A DNA stretch of 64,000 nt, from the NCBI RefSeq assembly GCF_015595035.1, contig NZ_JADNRN010000002.1:326647-390646 (forward strand). The letters are read 5' to 3'. Numbering within the stretch: the first letter of the stretch is position 1; every line of letters starts with the position of its first letter. Origin of the DNA: Marinibium conchae (lineage in GTDB: Bacteria; Pseudomonadota; Gammaproteobacteria; Enterobacterales; Alteromonadaceae). The notes below the pieces were generated by a model, which worked only from the letters and a program-made list of their open reading frames with translations, was not told where the DNA came from and ran no database searches. Below, piece after piece: positions 27,479 through 35,658 of this stretch. The translations under genes were made by a program, and so were the position numbers.

Positions 27479-28009
27479 TTATTTTACAAAAAGCGATGCG
27501 GCACTTATTGTGCTAACACCAATGATAATAAGAAAGCAGCGCAACTTTTTTATGCTAAGGACGAAGCAAAAAGCGAGCACTGCCCAAAGCACAGCTGCCA
27601 ATATCAGACCGCTCGCAATTTGATTTGCCTCAGCCATGGGTAATGAATAAACAAAAGCAATTGCAATAAGAGAGCTACATAACATCAGGCCGAAGAGCAC
27701 AAAAAACGCATGGCTGGTTTGCACAGCCAAGCCTCGCCAATTGATACTCACTGCTAAGGTGGCTTTGTTTACAGCCTTATATGCACGGGGCTTTTGCGAT
27801 TCTAGTGTAATGGGTAGCCAAACAAGTATCGCCAAGCTAAAAACACCCATAAACAAGGCAAATTCAAGCCCGTATGCTGGCACCCACAAGACAATTGAAG
27901 CCAACAATAGGACTGACGCTACCACAGTATAAATGAGGCGTTTGGTCTTCCAAGCGTGGCAAAGTAAGCACACTCCTACAACACTAAAAAAGATTGCAAT
28001 TAATAACAT
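27479..28009 (-). CDS. small polytopic membrane protein of iron-uptake operon (176 aa)
   Basis: About six hydrophobic helices fill the 176 residues; no catalytic motif. It lies between the TonB receptor (11-bp gap) and the PepSY protein (9-bp gap), a place often taken by short uncharacterised membrane proteins in siderophore operons. I do not assign a family. A helper of the PepSY reductase is the plausible role (inference). Confidence 0.75.
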   Translation of the reverse strand: MLLIAIFFSVVGVCLLCHAWKTKRLIYTVVASVLLLASIVLWVPAYGLEFALFMGVFSLAILVWLPITLESQKPRAYKAVNKATLAVSINWRGLAVQTSHAFFVLFGLMLCSSLIAIAFVYSLPMAEANQIASGLILAAVLWAVLAFCFVLSIKKLRCFLIIIGVSTISAASLFVK

Positions 28010-28020
28010 CTTCTTAAACC

Positions 28021-30189
28021 TTAGAAATTATAAGCTATGGTCGCATTTATCGAGCGTCTGAGACCTGGGAAGCAATCACCACGGGTTAGACAAGAGGTTA
28101 AATACTTTTTATCGCTAATGTTTCGGATATTGAAGGACAGTTCCCAGTTTTCAGACAAGGTGTATCCCATCATCAGATCGCCTAAAGTGAAACTTGGTGT
28201 TTCATAACGCAAATCGCTTTGTTCTGATACGCTCATACCAACGTGTCTTATACCAAATCCAAAACGAGTGTTAGGCATGAAATCTGAAGGCTCCCATGAT
28301 AACCATGCTGATGCATTTTTATCTGGAATGCCTGCGAGGGCGAAGCCATTTGGGTCCTCTGCATTGACAGTTGAATAGGCAAACTGTAATGCTAAGTCAC
28401 CGAAGTTAAGCTTTCCTTCTAGCTCTACTCCATCGAGTGTCGATACGCCAAGTTGCTGTCCAGAAGTAGCTGGCAGAGCATTAGGGTTGGGCAAATTGCT
28501 GATTTCAATGTCGTAGTAAGCTAGCGTAATATAACCAGGTAGGGCCTGTAACTCGTATTTAACACCTATTTCAACTTGTTCAGCTTCTTCCGGTTTAAAC
28601 TGCTCACCCGATAAGTTAATACCAACTACGGTTTCAAAAGATTCTGCATAGTTAATGTATGGAGCAAAACCATTGTCAAAGCGATACAGTAAACCAGCAC
28701 TCATCGACAAGTTATTGTCATCTTGTTTCGCCGTACCATTGTCGTTTTCAATAGTGTCATAGCGTAATCCAAGGGTTATTCGCCAAGCTTCGTAGGAGAT
28801 TTGATCGGATAGATATATCCCTAAATCATTCACCTTTTGAACTGGCTGATCATTGTAAATAGCATCAAAAACAGCTTGGTCGGGAGCACCGGTATATTGT
28901 GGATTATTGAGGTCAAGCACATAGGAAAAGTCGCCCGTTAGTGCACCACCGCCATAAAAATATGCAACATTGTTGTCGGTTTCAACATGTTGGTACTGAG
29001 CTCCTAATATCAGGTCATGACTCACTTCGCCGAAGACAAACTGCGCAGTAAAGCGACCATCAAAAGCGAGTTGTTCAAACGTGTTGTCGGCTTGATAGAA
29101 GGAGCGAGCTACTGTGGTTGGGCTAAATAGCGGTGCACCTATAATATCGTTCAAATAACGACTATTACCTGCGCCCAAGAAGGTTGGCCATGCTTGATGG
29201 TAGTCTGCTTCGCCGTCTCGCCACAAGGCAGTTGTATTAAAGCTTATGGCATCATTAATGACATGCTCGCCAAGCAGAGTTAGTTGCGTTGACTTGGTGT
29301 TATATCGATTGAAATTAGGCTCGCCTGCATATACATCCTGATCCAGATAAGTGCCGTCGTCTAACGGAAGAAGCGTGCCATTAACCGGGATAAACTGTGA
29401 GCCAGTATCACTTTTCGTATCTTGATGCAGTAAAATGGCGGTAATAGTAGTGTCATCTGATGGCATAAAGCTGATCGACGGCATCAGTACTAAGGTTTGC
29501 TCATCAACAAAATCAACTTGAGTATCGGTATCTCGGTAAACGCCAACGAAGCGACCTAACACATTTTCACTAGTGTTGAGGCTGGTGTTATAGTCCAACG
29601 CAACTTGTTGACGATTGAAATTCCCCAATTGCAAGTCGACCTGACCAAAGCTGCCACCACTCCTCGGTGTTTTACTTACGTAATTAACAATACCGCCTGG
29701 TGAGCCTTGTCCATAAAGTACAGAGGCAGGCCCTCTTAGCACTTCAACTTGTTCTATGGTGTAAATATCGGGGCGCGTACTATTGTAACTTCCGAAGAGT
29801 TCTTGAATCGAATCTCGATACCTGGGGAGTTCTAAGCCTCTTGCTCGGATCCAATCTCCTCGTGTTGCAAACCCAAAAGTTTCAGCACTAACGCCGGCCA
29901 TATAGCTTGTTGTCTGCGATAAGTTCAAGGCACCTTTTTCAAAAAAATCAGCAGATGTCTCAATTGAAAGAGACCGAGCTGTTTCTACAATCGGAGTATT
30001 AGACTTTGTAACACCATAACGTGAGACAGCTCCAACAACCGTAATCACTTCAATAGCTTCATCATTTTTCGTTTTTCTTTCAGCCTCATTAATGCTGGTT
30101 TCAGCAGCATTTGCTGCACTGACTAAACAACTTGATAGAATGAAGCTAATACAATTTTTGAGGTACTTCTGTTGACTTCGAGCCTTCAT
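28021..30189 (-). CDS. TonB-dependent siderophore receptor
   Basis: Outer-membrane receptor of FhuA/FoxA type. The start chosen is ATG 30189, giving MKARSQQKYLKNCISFILSSCLVSAANA, a good signal peptide; earlier in-frame ATGs (30198, 30207, 30258) are possible, but the longest would place a Fur-box candidate inside the gene. The plug domain contains RGPASVLYGQGSPGGIVNYVSK and the C-terminal barrel ends in SINATIAYNF with terminal Phe. TSCLTRGDCFPG near the end is the Cys-containing loop common to hydroxamate-siderophore receptors. First gene of an operon with a membrane protein and the PepSY protein. The exact siderophore cannot be told. Confidence 0.93.
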   Translation of the reverse strand: MKARSQQKYLKNCISFILSSCLVSAANAAETSINEAERKTKNDEAIEVITVVGAVSRYGVTKSNTPIVETARSLSIETSADFFEKGALNLSQTTSYMAGVSAETFGFATRGDWIRARGLELPRYRDSIQELFGSYNSTRPDIYTIEQVEVLRGPASVLYGQGSPGGIVNYVSKTPRSGGSFGQVDLQLGNFNRQQVALDYNTSLNTSENVLGRFVGVYRDTDTQVDFVDEQTLVLMPSISFMPSDDTTITAILLHQDTKSDTGSQFIPVNGTLLPLDDGTYLDQDVYAGEPNFNRYNTKSTQLTLLGEHVINDAISFNTTALWRDGEADYHQAWPTFLGAGNSRYLNDIIGAPLFSPTTVARSFYQADNTFEQLAFDGRFTAQFVFGEVSHDLILGAQYQHVETDNNVAYFYGGGALTGDFSYVLDLNNPQYTGAPDQAVFDAIYNDQPVQKVNDLGIYLSDQISYEAWRITLGLRYDTIENDNGTAKQDDNNLSMSAGLLYRFDNGFAPYINYAESFETVVGINLSGEQFKPEEAEQVEIGVKYELQALPGYITLAYYDIEISNLPNPNALPATSGQQLGVSTLDGVELEGKLNFGDLALQFAYSTVNAEDPNGFALAGIPDKNASAWLSWEPSDFMPNTRFGFGIRHVGMSVSEQSDLRYETPSFTLGDLMMGYTLSENWELSFNIRNISDKKYLTSCLTRGDCFPGLRRSINATIAYNF

Positions 30190-30225
30190 GTTTCTCATTT
30201 TTCTCATTTGGTTTTCAATAACACA

Positions 30226-30247
30226 AATGATAATGGTTGTTATTTGT
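30226..30247 (-). promoter_or_regulatory. Fur-box candidate upstream of the TonB receptor
   Basis: On the minus strand, AATAACAACCATTATC matches 13 of 16 positions of the corresponding part of the Fur consensus GATAATGATAATCATTATC. It lies about 40 bases before the chosen receptor start, where Fe-Fur would repress transcription. Confidence 0.55.
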
Positions 30248-30329
30248 ATTTGCAACATTCTTAAGCTAAGATCTAGATGATGAAAAAATTATGATGCTGG
30301 TAGGCGTATTTTTGTCCATACTAGATTGT

Positions 30330-30347
30330 TAACATGAACCCATGTTA
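30330..30347. repeat. inverted repeat between receptor and small secreted protein genes
   Basis: TAACATG-AACC-CATGTTA is a perfect 7-bp inverted repeat in the divergent intergenic region. It could be an operator for either direction; no T-tract follows. Confidence 0.45.
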
Positions 30348-30396
30348 GTGAGCCTTTGTTAAAAAAGGGTTTATTGACAATACATAGTGAGAAGAA

Positions 30397-30774
30397 ATGA
30401 AAAAAATACTAACAACCCTCCTTATTTTAGGTGCAACGTCGCTTGTTCAAGCAGATGAAAAATACAGCCATTTTCCAGCCATAGAATCTACCAATATTCA
30501 AGCGGCATTGTGTAATATCAAAAGTTACAACCAGAAGCTGCTAGCCATCACTAGTAAAGCTGAGCTAACACCAGAAGACATGGTAAAAGTGCATGAGTTA
30601 ACTTATACATTAGAAAATGCAGTTAACTTTATTAAAGCTTCTTTAGAGCAAGTATCGGTTGACTTAGAAGATGTGCACAAAGCTTCGGAAAGACTGGATC
30701 AAAAAGTCATAAAAGAATCCGGAGAAAAATACTTGGCACCTACTAACGTAATCACAACAAAAATTGAGTGCTAA
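30397..30774 (+). CDS. small periplasmic helical protein (DUF6746-like)
   Basis: A 125-aa protein with the signal peptide MKKILTTLLILGATSLVQA. The mature part is helical, with LTPEDMVKVHELTYTLENAVNFI, a block I associate with the uncharacterised DUF6746 family of periplasmic proteins. Cys at about 39 and at the C-terminus (KIEC) may pair. Divergent from the TonB receptor and read alone. Function unknown. Confidence 0.75.
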   Translation: MKKILTTLLILGATSLVQADEKYSHFPAIESTNIQAALCNIKSYNQKLLAITSKAELTPEDMVKVHELTYTLENAVNFIKASLEQVSVDLEDVHKASERLDQKVIKESGEKYLAPTNVITTKIEC

Positions 30775-30852
30775 AAAGCTTCTGATGAGCTAAATTGGTA
30801 GGGCATATCGGTTTTCCATTTTGGCTATCATTGCTTCGAGAAGTATCATTCC

Positions 30853-31230
30853 ATGAAAAAAACGCTAATTGCCATTGCTTTTATTATCGCTTTTATTGCG
30901 GCCCTTATGTCGACCTTACCAGCGTCAATCGATGATGATTTGAGCCTGATTGGAAATGGCAAAAAGTCGGTCGTTTTCATCTATGATCTCAATCGAGTGG
31001 TGAGCAATCAGCAAACGATCGAAATCAATGCTGCGAAGGAGCAACTGAGCGAGTCTGTGAACTTTTTGGTAGCACGAACAGGCTACCCAGCCACCGATGA
31101 ATTCATGCAAACCTACAATGCAGAAAGTGCTGAACTGCTGTTCTTTGACGAAAGTGGTAACTTATTTTTGCGTAGATTTGCGCCTATGGATGAGGTCAGT
31201 TTTACAATGATACTGCACAGTCCCAAGTAG
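30853..31230 (+). CDS. membrane-anchored small protein with possible thioredoxin-like fold (125 aa)
   Basis: One N-terminal hydrophobic helix (IAIAFIIAFIAALMSTLP) is followed by a soluble domain: KSVVFIYDLNRVV, a helix, and AELLFFDESGNLFLRRF. The strand-helix-strand rhythm recalls thioredoxin-like proteins, but no CxxC is present, so redox activity is unlikely. Family not recognised. It lies 78 bases after the preceding small exported protein. Confidence 0.65.
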   Translation: MKKTLIAIAFIIAFIAALMSTLPASIDDDLSLIGNGKKSVVFIYDLNRVVSNQQTIEINAAKEQLSESVNFLVARTGYPATDEFMQTYNAESAELLFFDESGNLFLRRFAPMDEVSFTMILHSPK

Positions 31231-31446
31231 GTTTTTTGGTATTAATGCAAGCTCTTCTTTACAGATCTTTACATTCACATATTTGAATGAAAGCGCTTTA
31301 AATGCTATTTTAGAGTTCAAATTATGTTCAGTATGCTGACTTTGTAATCGTTGCCCTAAGCAAATGTTTCCGGTGATGGTTAAAAACTGTTTTCATAAAT
31401 AGAATGTATGCACGCCTAGAATGGACTCAACATGGAGCGAATAAAC

Positions 31447-32229
31447 ATGAATCAGGCAAGAAGAATTGAAAGTGATGCAATAATCAAAAAGAGCGTCTAT
31501 CGAGGCTCTACCACCTACACCGTCCATTGGACCTCTCATGGTGCACCAACCAAAAAAGAATTCGCAGAACAAAAGACAGCAGAGGCCTTCGTTAAGCAAC
31601 TCAATGTAGAAGCTGAGCGTTTGTTAGTTGAAAGAGAAATGGATGTCGTTGACAAACCAGCCAATGCTCAAGCCGACGGGTGGGCTGAAGAGATGAAGGT
31701 GTATCTCTCATTGCTAGAATCATCTCCTGAAGAACTCAATATATTGTTAAAAAAGCTAACGAGCCTCAAAAAATTCACGCTTAAAGGGTGGGTTGATCAT
31801 GCAAGCGGCTCAATGAAAGTTCACGATTCACTTCACGCGATTGCTTCTCTGCAAGAGTTAACAATAGACAGTTATTTAACTAAATTGAAAGTGATTGAGT
31901 CTGAGCCTATTGACGAAATACTAAAGACTTATAAACGCTACACCTATTCAAAATATGAGACTAAGCGCCTACTTGTTGAATATTTGCGTGAATATCAAGA
32001 GAAAGAAGACGACGAGGACGAGGTTCATTTCATTAAAATTAAGCTCGGCAAGTTACTGCGATCTTTTGAATTTGATATCTTTAGTATTAACGATAACCAT
32101 ATCCAAGCTTGGTTTGAAGAACAAAAAGGTTCTGATAGTGCCAAAGAGAGACTTCTGGCTATTGTTAACGATTTCCGCTCTTTCGCGAATGACAACAGAA
32201 TTGAGATGCCGACTCCCTTCGTTCAATAG
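31447..32229 (+). CDS. hypothetical protein with integrase-arm-like N-terminal domain (260 aa)
   Basis: The start chosen is ATG 31447, preceded by GGAG; an upstream ATG at 31432 adds five residues. Residues 18-60 (YRGSTTYTVHWTSHGAPTKK, then EQKTAEAFVKQLNVEAERL) resemble the three-strand plus helix arm-binding domain that opens many tyrosine recombinases. The remainder is a charged helical region with an acidic patch (EKEDDEDEV); no recombinase catalytic R/H/Y set is present. It may be a stand-alone DNA-binding protein. Family not recognised, function open. Confidence 0.65.
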   Translation: MNQARRIESDAIIKKSVYRGSTTYTVHWTSHGAPTKKEFAEQKTAEAFVKQLNVEAERLLVEREMDVVDKPANAQADGWAEEMKVYLSLLESSPEELNILLKKLTSLKKFTLKGWVDHASGSMKVHDSLHAIASLQELTIDSYLTKLKVIESEPIDEILKTYKRYTYSKYETKRLLVEYLREYQEKEDDEDEVHFIKIKLGKLLRSFEFDIFSINDNHIQAWFEEQKGSDSAKERLLAIVNDFRSFANDNRIEMPTPFVQ

Positions 32230-32348
32230 AGGGGGAAGGCGATTTTGTTGCTTTTAAATGATGCAACAATGTTACTTAATGGTGCGAACCATCCTCTGAC
32301 TTTATAGTTTGATATCTTATCATGTTGTTTTTATTGAAAAATATCTGA

Positions 32349-32364
32349 TGGCACTGTATTTGTA
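32349..32364 (+). promoter_or_regulatory. sigma-54 promoter candidate for nirB operon
   Basis: TGGCAC-N5-TTGTA: the -24 box is perfect, and GG-N10-GT keeps the required spacing with one substitution in the -12 GC. It would place the operon under NtrC nitrogen control. Confidence 0.5.
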
Positions 32365-32414
32365 TACTAGAAGTAACGACTGCATAGTGCATTTAATTAA
32401 AACGATGTAGCAAC

Positions 32415-32439
32415 GCGATAACAGAAATAAGACTATCGC
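32415..32439 (+). promoter_or_regulatory. leader stem-loop 1 of nirB
   Basis: GCGATA (32415-32420) pairs with TATCGC (32434-32439) around a 13-base A-rich loop. A candidate first ANTAR-target hairpin, though the loop is longer than the usual hexanucleotide. Confidence 0.4.
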
Positions 32440-32476
32440 TTGTAGCGCTAACCAGTAACTTACAATTTGAGAAGCT

Positions 32477-32500
32477 GAGATGATTTACCTGAATTATCTC
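32477..32500 (+). promoter_or_regulatory. leader stem-loop 2 of nirB
   Basis: GAGAT-G-ATT pairs with AAT-T-ATCTC, leaving the six-base loop TACCTG, the right loop size for an ANTAR target. The loop sequence does not fit A-N2-G at positions 1 and 4 exactly. Confidence 0.45.
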
Positions 32501-32520
32501 AACTTTACACGGCAACGAAG

Positions 32521-32553
32521 CCCACAGCAGACTCAAAATCGCTGTGGGTTTTT
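32521..32553 (+). terminator. attenuator terminator before nirB
   Basis: CCCACAGC (32521-32528) and GCTGTGGG (32541-32548) form a perfect 8-bp stem followed by five Ts. It ends only 20 bases before the nirB start codon, so it must be read through for expression. Confidence 0.9.
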
Positions 32554-32573
32554 GCGTTTCAGAGGACTTAAAA

Positions 32574-35162
32574 ATGGCAATTTCTTCAGAGCTTTCTATC
32601 AAAACACTGCACAAATACGATGTATTGGTGATCGGAAATGGTATGGTTGGACATCACTTCGTTGAACAACTACGTGAGCAGCATCCTAAAGCAAGTATTC
32701 GTGTGCTGTCAGGGGAGCCACGCCTAGCTTACGACCGCGTCCATTTATCAGAGTTTTTCAGCGGTAAGACAGCCGAAGATTTGGCAATGACTACCGAAGC
32801 GCATTACGACAGTTTGGGCATTTCATATTCTACCAATGCTTGGGTAAACGATATCAACCGTGAGGCTAAAACAGTGAGCTGTGCGAATGGCGAGAGCTAT
32901 GCATACAACAACTTGGTTTTGGCGACGGGTTCTTACCCATTTGTACCTCCTATTCCTGGCAACGACCAAGAACATTGCTTGGTGTATAGAACGATTGAAG
33001 ACCTTCACAGCATTGAAGCTTCTGCAAAGGTGAGCAAAACCGGCGTTGTGGTAGGCGGAGGACTTCTTGGCTTAGAAGCGGCAAATGCACTTAAAGAAGC
33101 AGGCCTACAAACCCATGTCGTTGAGTTTGCGCCGCAACTAATGGCTGTTCAATTGGATGAGTCGGGTGGCAGAGTATTACGTGACAAAATAACGGAACTA
33201 GGCGTAGAAGTTCATACCCAAAAAGCGACCACTGAAATCGTAGCTGGTGAATCAAGTCGTTATCGCATGAACTTCGCGGATGGCAGCTTTTTAGAAACCG
33301 ACATGATCTTATTCTCAGCGGGTATTCGCCCCAGTGATACACTCGCTAGAGAGTTTGATATTGCAGTTGGAGAAAGAGGCGGTATAGAAATTGACAATTA
33401 TTGCGTAACATCCGACTCAAGCATCTACGCAATAGGTGAATGTGCGTTATGGCAACAAAGAATCTTTGGCTTAGTTGCTCCTGGTTATTCGATGGCACGC
33501 GCAGCGGTTTCGCACATTGTAAATGGTGTCTCCGATAGCACTGTCGCTTTCGAAGGTGCCGACATGAGCACTAAGCTAAAATTAATGGGTGTTGAAGTGG
33601 GTTCTATCGGCGATGCCCATGCCAAAACAGAAGGCGCACTCACTTATACCTACGAAAATCAACCCTTAGGCATCTACAAAAAGATCATCGTTGACGCAAG
33701 CCAGAAGGCACTATTAGGGGCTGTTCTGGTGGGCGATACTTCTGACTACGATACTTTACTTCAATATGCATTAAATGGCATAGAGCTACCAGAAGCTCCT
33801 GAGGCACTAATATTGCCTGCTAGTGCTGATGCTGCGCCCGCATTAGGCGCCGACGCATTACCCATGCAAGCGACGGTCTGTTCATGCCACAACGTATCGA
33901 AAGCAGATGTTGTTTCAGCGATAGATGATGGCAATTGTGATTTGGCTAGCGTGAAAAGCTGTACTAAGGCTAGCTCAGGATGTGGTGGCTGTGCGGCATT
34001 GCTTAAAAACGTTGTAGATAGTGAGCTTGAAAAGCGTGGGGTAGAAGTTAAAAAAGACATCTGTGAGCACTTCGCATATTCGCGACAAGAATTATTTCAC
34101 ATTATTAAGGTGGAAGGTATTCGAAGCTTCGAAGAGCTGATTGCTAAGCACGGTAACGGCTTAGGTTGTGAAGTATGCAAACCTGCGGCGGGGTCTATAT
34201 TTGCCTCTGTTTACAATGACTTTATATTGAAGCAGAGCTTGGTAGGCTTACAAGACACCAACGATACTTATCTGGGCAATATGCAGAAAGATGGAACTTA
34301 CTCTGTGGTGCCTCGTGTCGCTGGCGGTGAAATCACCCCAGAGCGCCTCATCCTCCTAGGTGAAGTTGCTCGTGATTATAAGCTGTATACGAAAATCACT
34401 GGCGGCCAACGTGTAGATTTGTTTGGCGCGCGAGTTGAAGACCTTCCTGATATTTGGCAGCGCTTGGTTGATGGTGGTTTTGAAACCGGTCATGCCTATG
34501 CTAAAGCGCTAAGAACCGTGAAGTCTTGTGTAGGAAGCACATGGTGTAGATACGGTGTTCAAGACTCGGTCGGTAAAGCCATTGACCTTGAAAATCGCTA
34601 CAAAGGCCTCCGCGCGCCTCACAAGATAAAATTTGCAGTATCTGGCTGCACACGAGAATGTGCAGAAGCCCAAAGTAAGGACATCGGTGTTATTGCAACA
34701 GAGCACGGATGGAACCTATATGTATGCGGAAATGGGGGAATGAAGCCTCGTCATGGTGATCTTTTCGCCACCGACTTAGATGATGTAACCCTAGTGAAAT
34801 ACATCGACCGCATCCTTTCATTTTACGTCAAAACGGCAGACCGTTTACAGCGTACCTCTGTGTGGATGGAAAACATGGAGGGCGGTTTAGCCTATCTTCA
34901 AGATGTTGTCATTAATGACTCCCTTGGTATTTGTGAAGAGCTTGAAGCGCAAATGGAAACCGTTGTCGACACTTATCAATGTGAATGGAAAACCGCTATT
35001 GAAAACCCTGAGTCAAGAAAACGTTTCCGTCAGTTCGTTAATAGCCAAAAAGCGGATGTGAATATCGCCTTCGTTGAAGAGAGAGGGCAAATTCGTCCTG
35101 CGACTGAAGAAGAGAAGCGCAGTATTGTCAGCGCCGACAAAACCGAAGCTGAATTAGTATAA
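32574..35162 (+). CDS. nirB: assimilatory nitrite reductase, large subunit
   Basis: An 862-aa sirohaem NAD(P)H nitrite reductase reducing nitrite to ammonium. The start ATG 32574 has AGAGGA upstream; an earlier in-frame start would lie inside the attenuator stem. Order: FAD/NADH oxidoreductase (VLVIGNGMVGHHF; GVVVGGGLLGLEAA), BFD-type 2Fe-2S domain (CSCHNVSK ... CTKASSGCGGC), a second small domain (GLGCEVCKPA), ferredoxin-like half domains and sirohaem/4Fe-4S ligands (KSCVGSTWC and CTRECAEAQSKD). First gene of nirB-nirD-nasA-cobA-ybiB. Confidence 0.96.
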   Translation: MAISSELSIKTLHKYDVLVIGNGMVGHHFVEQLREQHPKASIRVLSGEPRLAYDRVHLSEFFSGKTAEDLAMTTEAHYDSLGISYSTNAWVNDINREAKTVSCANGESYAYNNLVLATGSYPFVPPIPGNDQEHCLVYRTIEDLHSIEASAKVSKTGVVVGGGLLGLEAANALKEAGLQTHVVEFAPQLMAVQLDESGGRVLRDKITELGVEVHTQKATTEIVAGESSRYRMNFADGSFLETDMILFSAGIRPSDTLAREFDIAVGERGGIEIDNYCVTSDSSIYAIGECALWQQRIFGLVAPGYSMARAAVSHIVNGVSDSTVAFEGADMSTKLKLMGVEVGSIGDAHAKTEGALTYTYENQPLGIYKKIIVDASQKALLGAVLVGDTSDYDTLLQYALNGIELPEAPEALILPASADAAPALGADALPMQATVCSCHNVSKADVVSAIDDGNCDLASVKSCTKASSGCGGCAALLKNVVDSELEKRGVEVKKDICEHFAYSRQELFHIIKVEGIRSFEELIAKHGNGLGCEVCKPAAGSIFASVYNDFILKQSLVGLQDTNDTYLGNMQKDGTYSVVPRVAGGEITPERLILLGEVARDYKLYTKITGGQRVDLFGARVEDLPDIWQRLVDGGFETGHAYAKALRTVKSCVGSTWCRYGVQDSVGKAIDLENRYKGLRAPHKIKFAVSGCTRECAEAQSKDIGVIATEHGWNLYVCGNGGMKPRHGDLFATDLDDVTLVKYIDRILSFYVKTADRLQRTSVWMENMEGGLAYLQDVVINDSLGICEELEAQMETVVDTYQCEWKTAIENPESRKRFRQFVNSQKADVNIAFVEERGQIRPATEEEKRSIVSADKTEAELV

Positions 35163-35172
35163 GGAGAAGAAA

Positions 35173-35640
35173 ATGACAACCGCGAGCCTCCCTGTAGAGA
35201 AAATAAATACAAATAACTCAGTAGCGCCGCTTTTTACTCATATTGATGTTTGTAGTATCGACGATTTGATCCTTAATTCGGGTGTTTGTGCGTTAGTCCA
35301 TGACACGCAAATTGCGATATTTGCGATACCAAGCATTGCGAATTCGAAAGAAGAAATAAGGCTATTTGCATGTTCCAATTTTGACCCAATCGGCAAAGCC
35401 AATGTAATGTATCGAGGATTATTGTGCTCGAGTAAAAATGATGAAATGGAGGACGAAGCTATGATTTGTTCACCACTTTATAAACAACATTATTCACTCG
35501 TAAGTGGCAAGTGTGCAGAAGATGAAAATGTGTCAATTTCCATCTATAAATGCTATTTGGAAAACGGCCGAGTTTTTGTTTCAATGCCGTCCACAGCCCC
35601 TGATTTGATTGACTCTACACATAAAGTCACAAAAAGCTAA
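35173..35640 (+). CDS. nirD: nitrite reductase small subunit
   Basis: A 155-aa NirD-type Rieske-fold subunit. FACSNFDPIGKANVMYRGLL and ICSPLYKQHYSLVSGKC match the NirD signature. The Rieske Cys-His pairs are not present, as in other NirD proteins that bind no cluster. It starts ten bases after nirB with AAGGAGAAG upstream. The N-terminus is longer than usual and has an insert around MEDEAM. It is needed for NirB assembly or activity. Confidence 0.92.
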   Translation: MTTASLPVEKINTNNSVAPLFTHIDVCSIDDLILNSGVCALVHDTQIAIFAIPSIANSKEEIRLFACSNFDPIGKANVMYRGLLCSSKNDEMEDEAMICSPLYKQHYSLVSGKCAEDENVSISIYKCYLENGRVFVSMPSTAPDLIDSTHKVTKS

Positions 35641-35658
35641 AAGGCCTAAATAGACCCA

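Larger units (their letters stand above)
32230..32573 (+). promoter_or_regulatory. nirB leader region with promoter, two hairpins and attenuator
   Basis: This gene-free stretch upstream of nirB carries, in order, a short inverted repeat TGGT-N4-ACCA (32280-32291), a sigma-54-type promoter candidate, two stem-loops, and an intrinsic terminator that ends 20 bases before the nirB ATG. It is the layout of NasT-controlled nitrate-assimilation leaders, in which the ANTAR protein binds the hairpins and prevents termination when nitrate is present. Confidence 0.7.

Noticed and set aside
32544-32573. Upstream start for nirB (ten extra residues)
   Set aside because: This start lies within the attenuator stem-loop; ATG 32574 has AGAGGA in front and fits NirB proteins.
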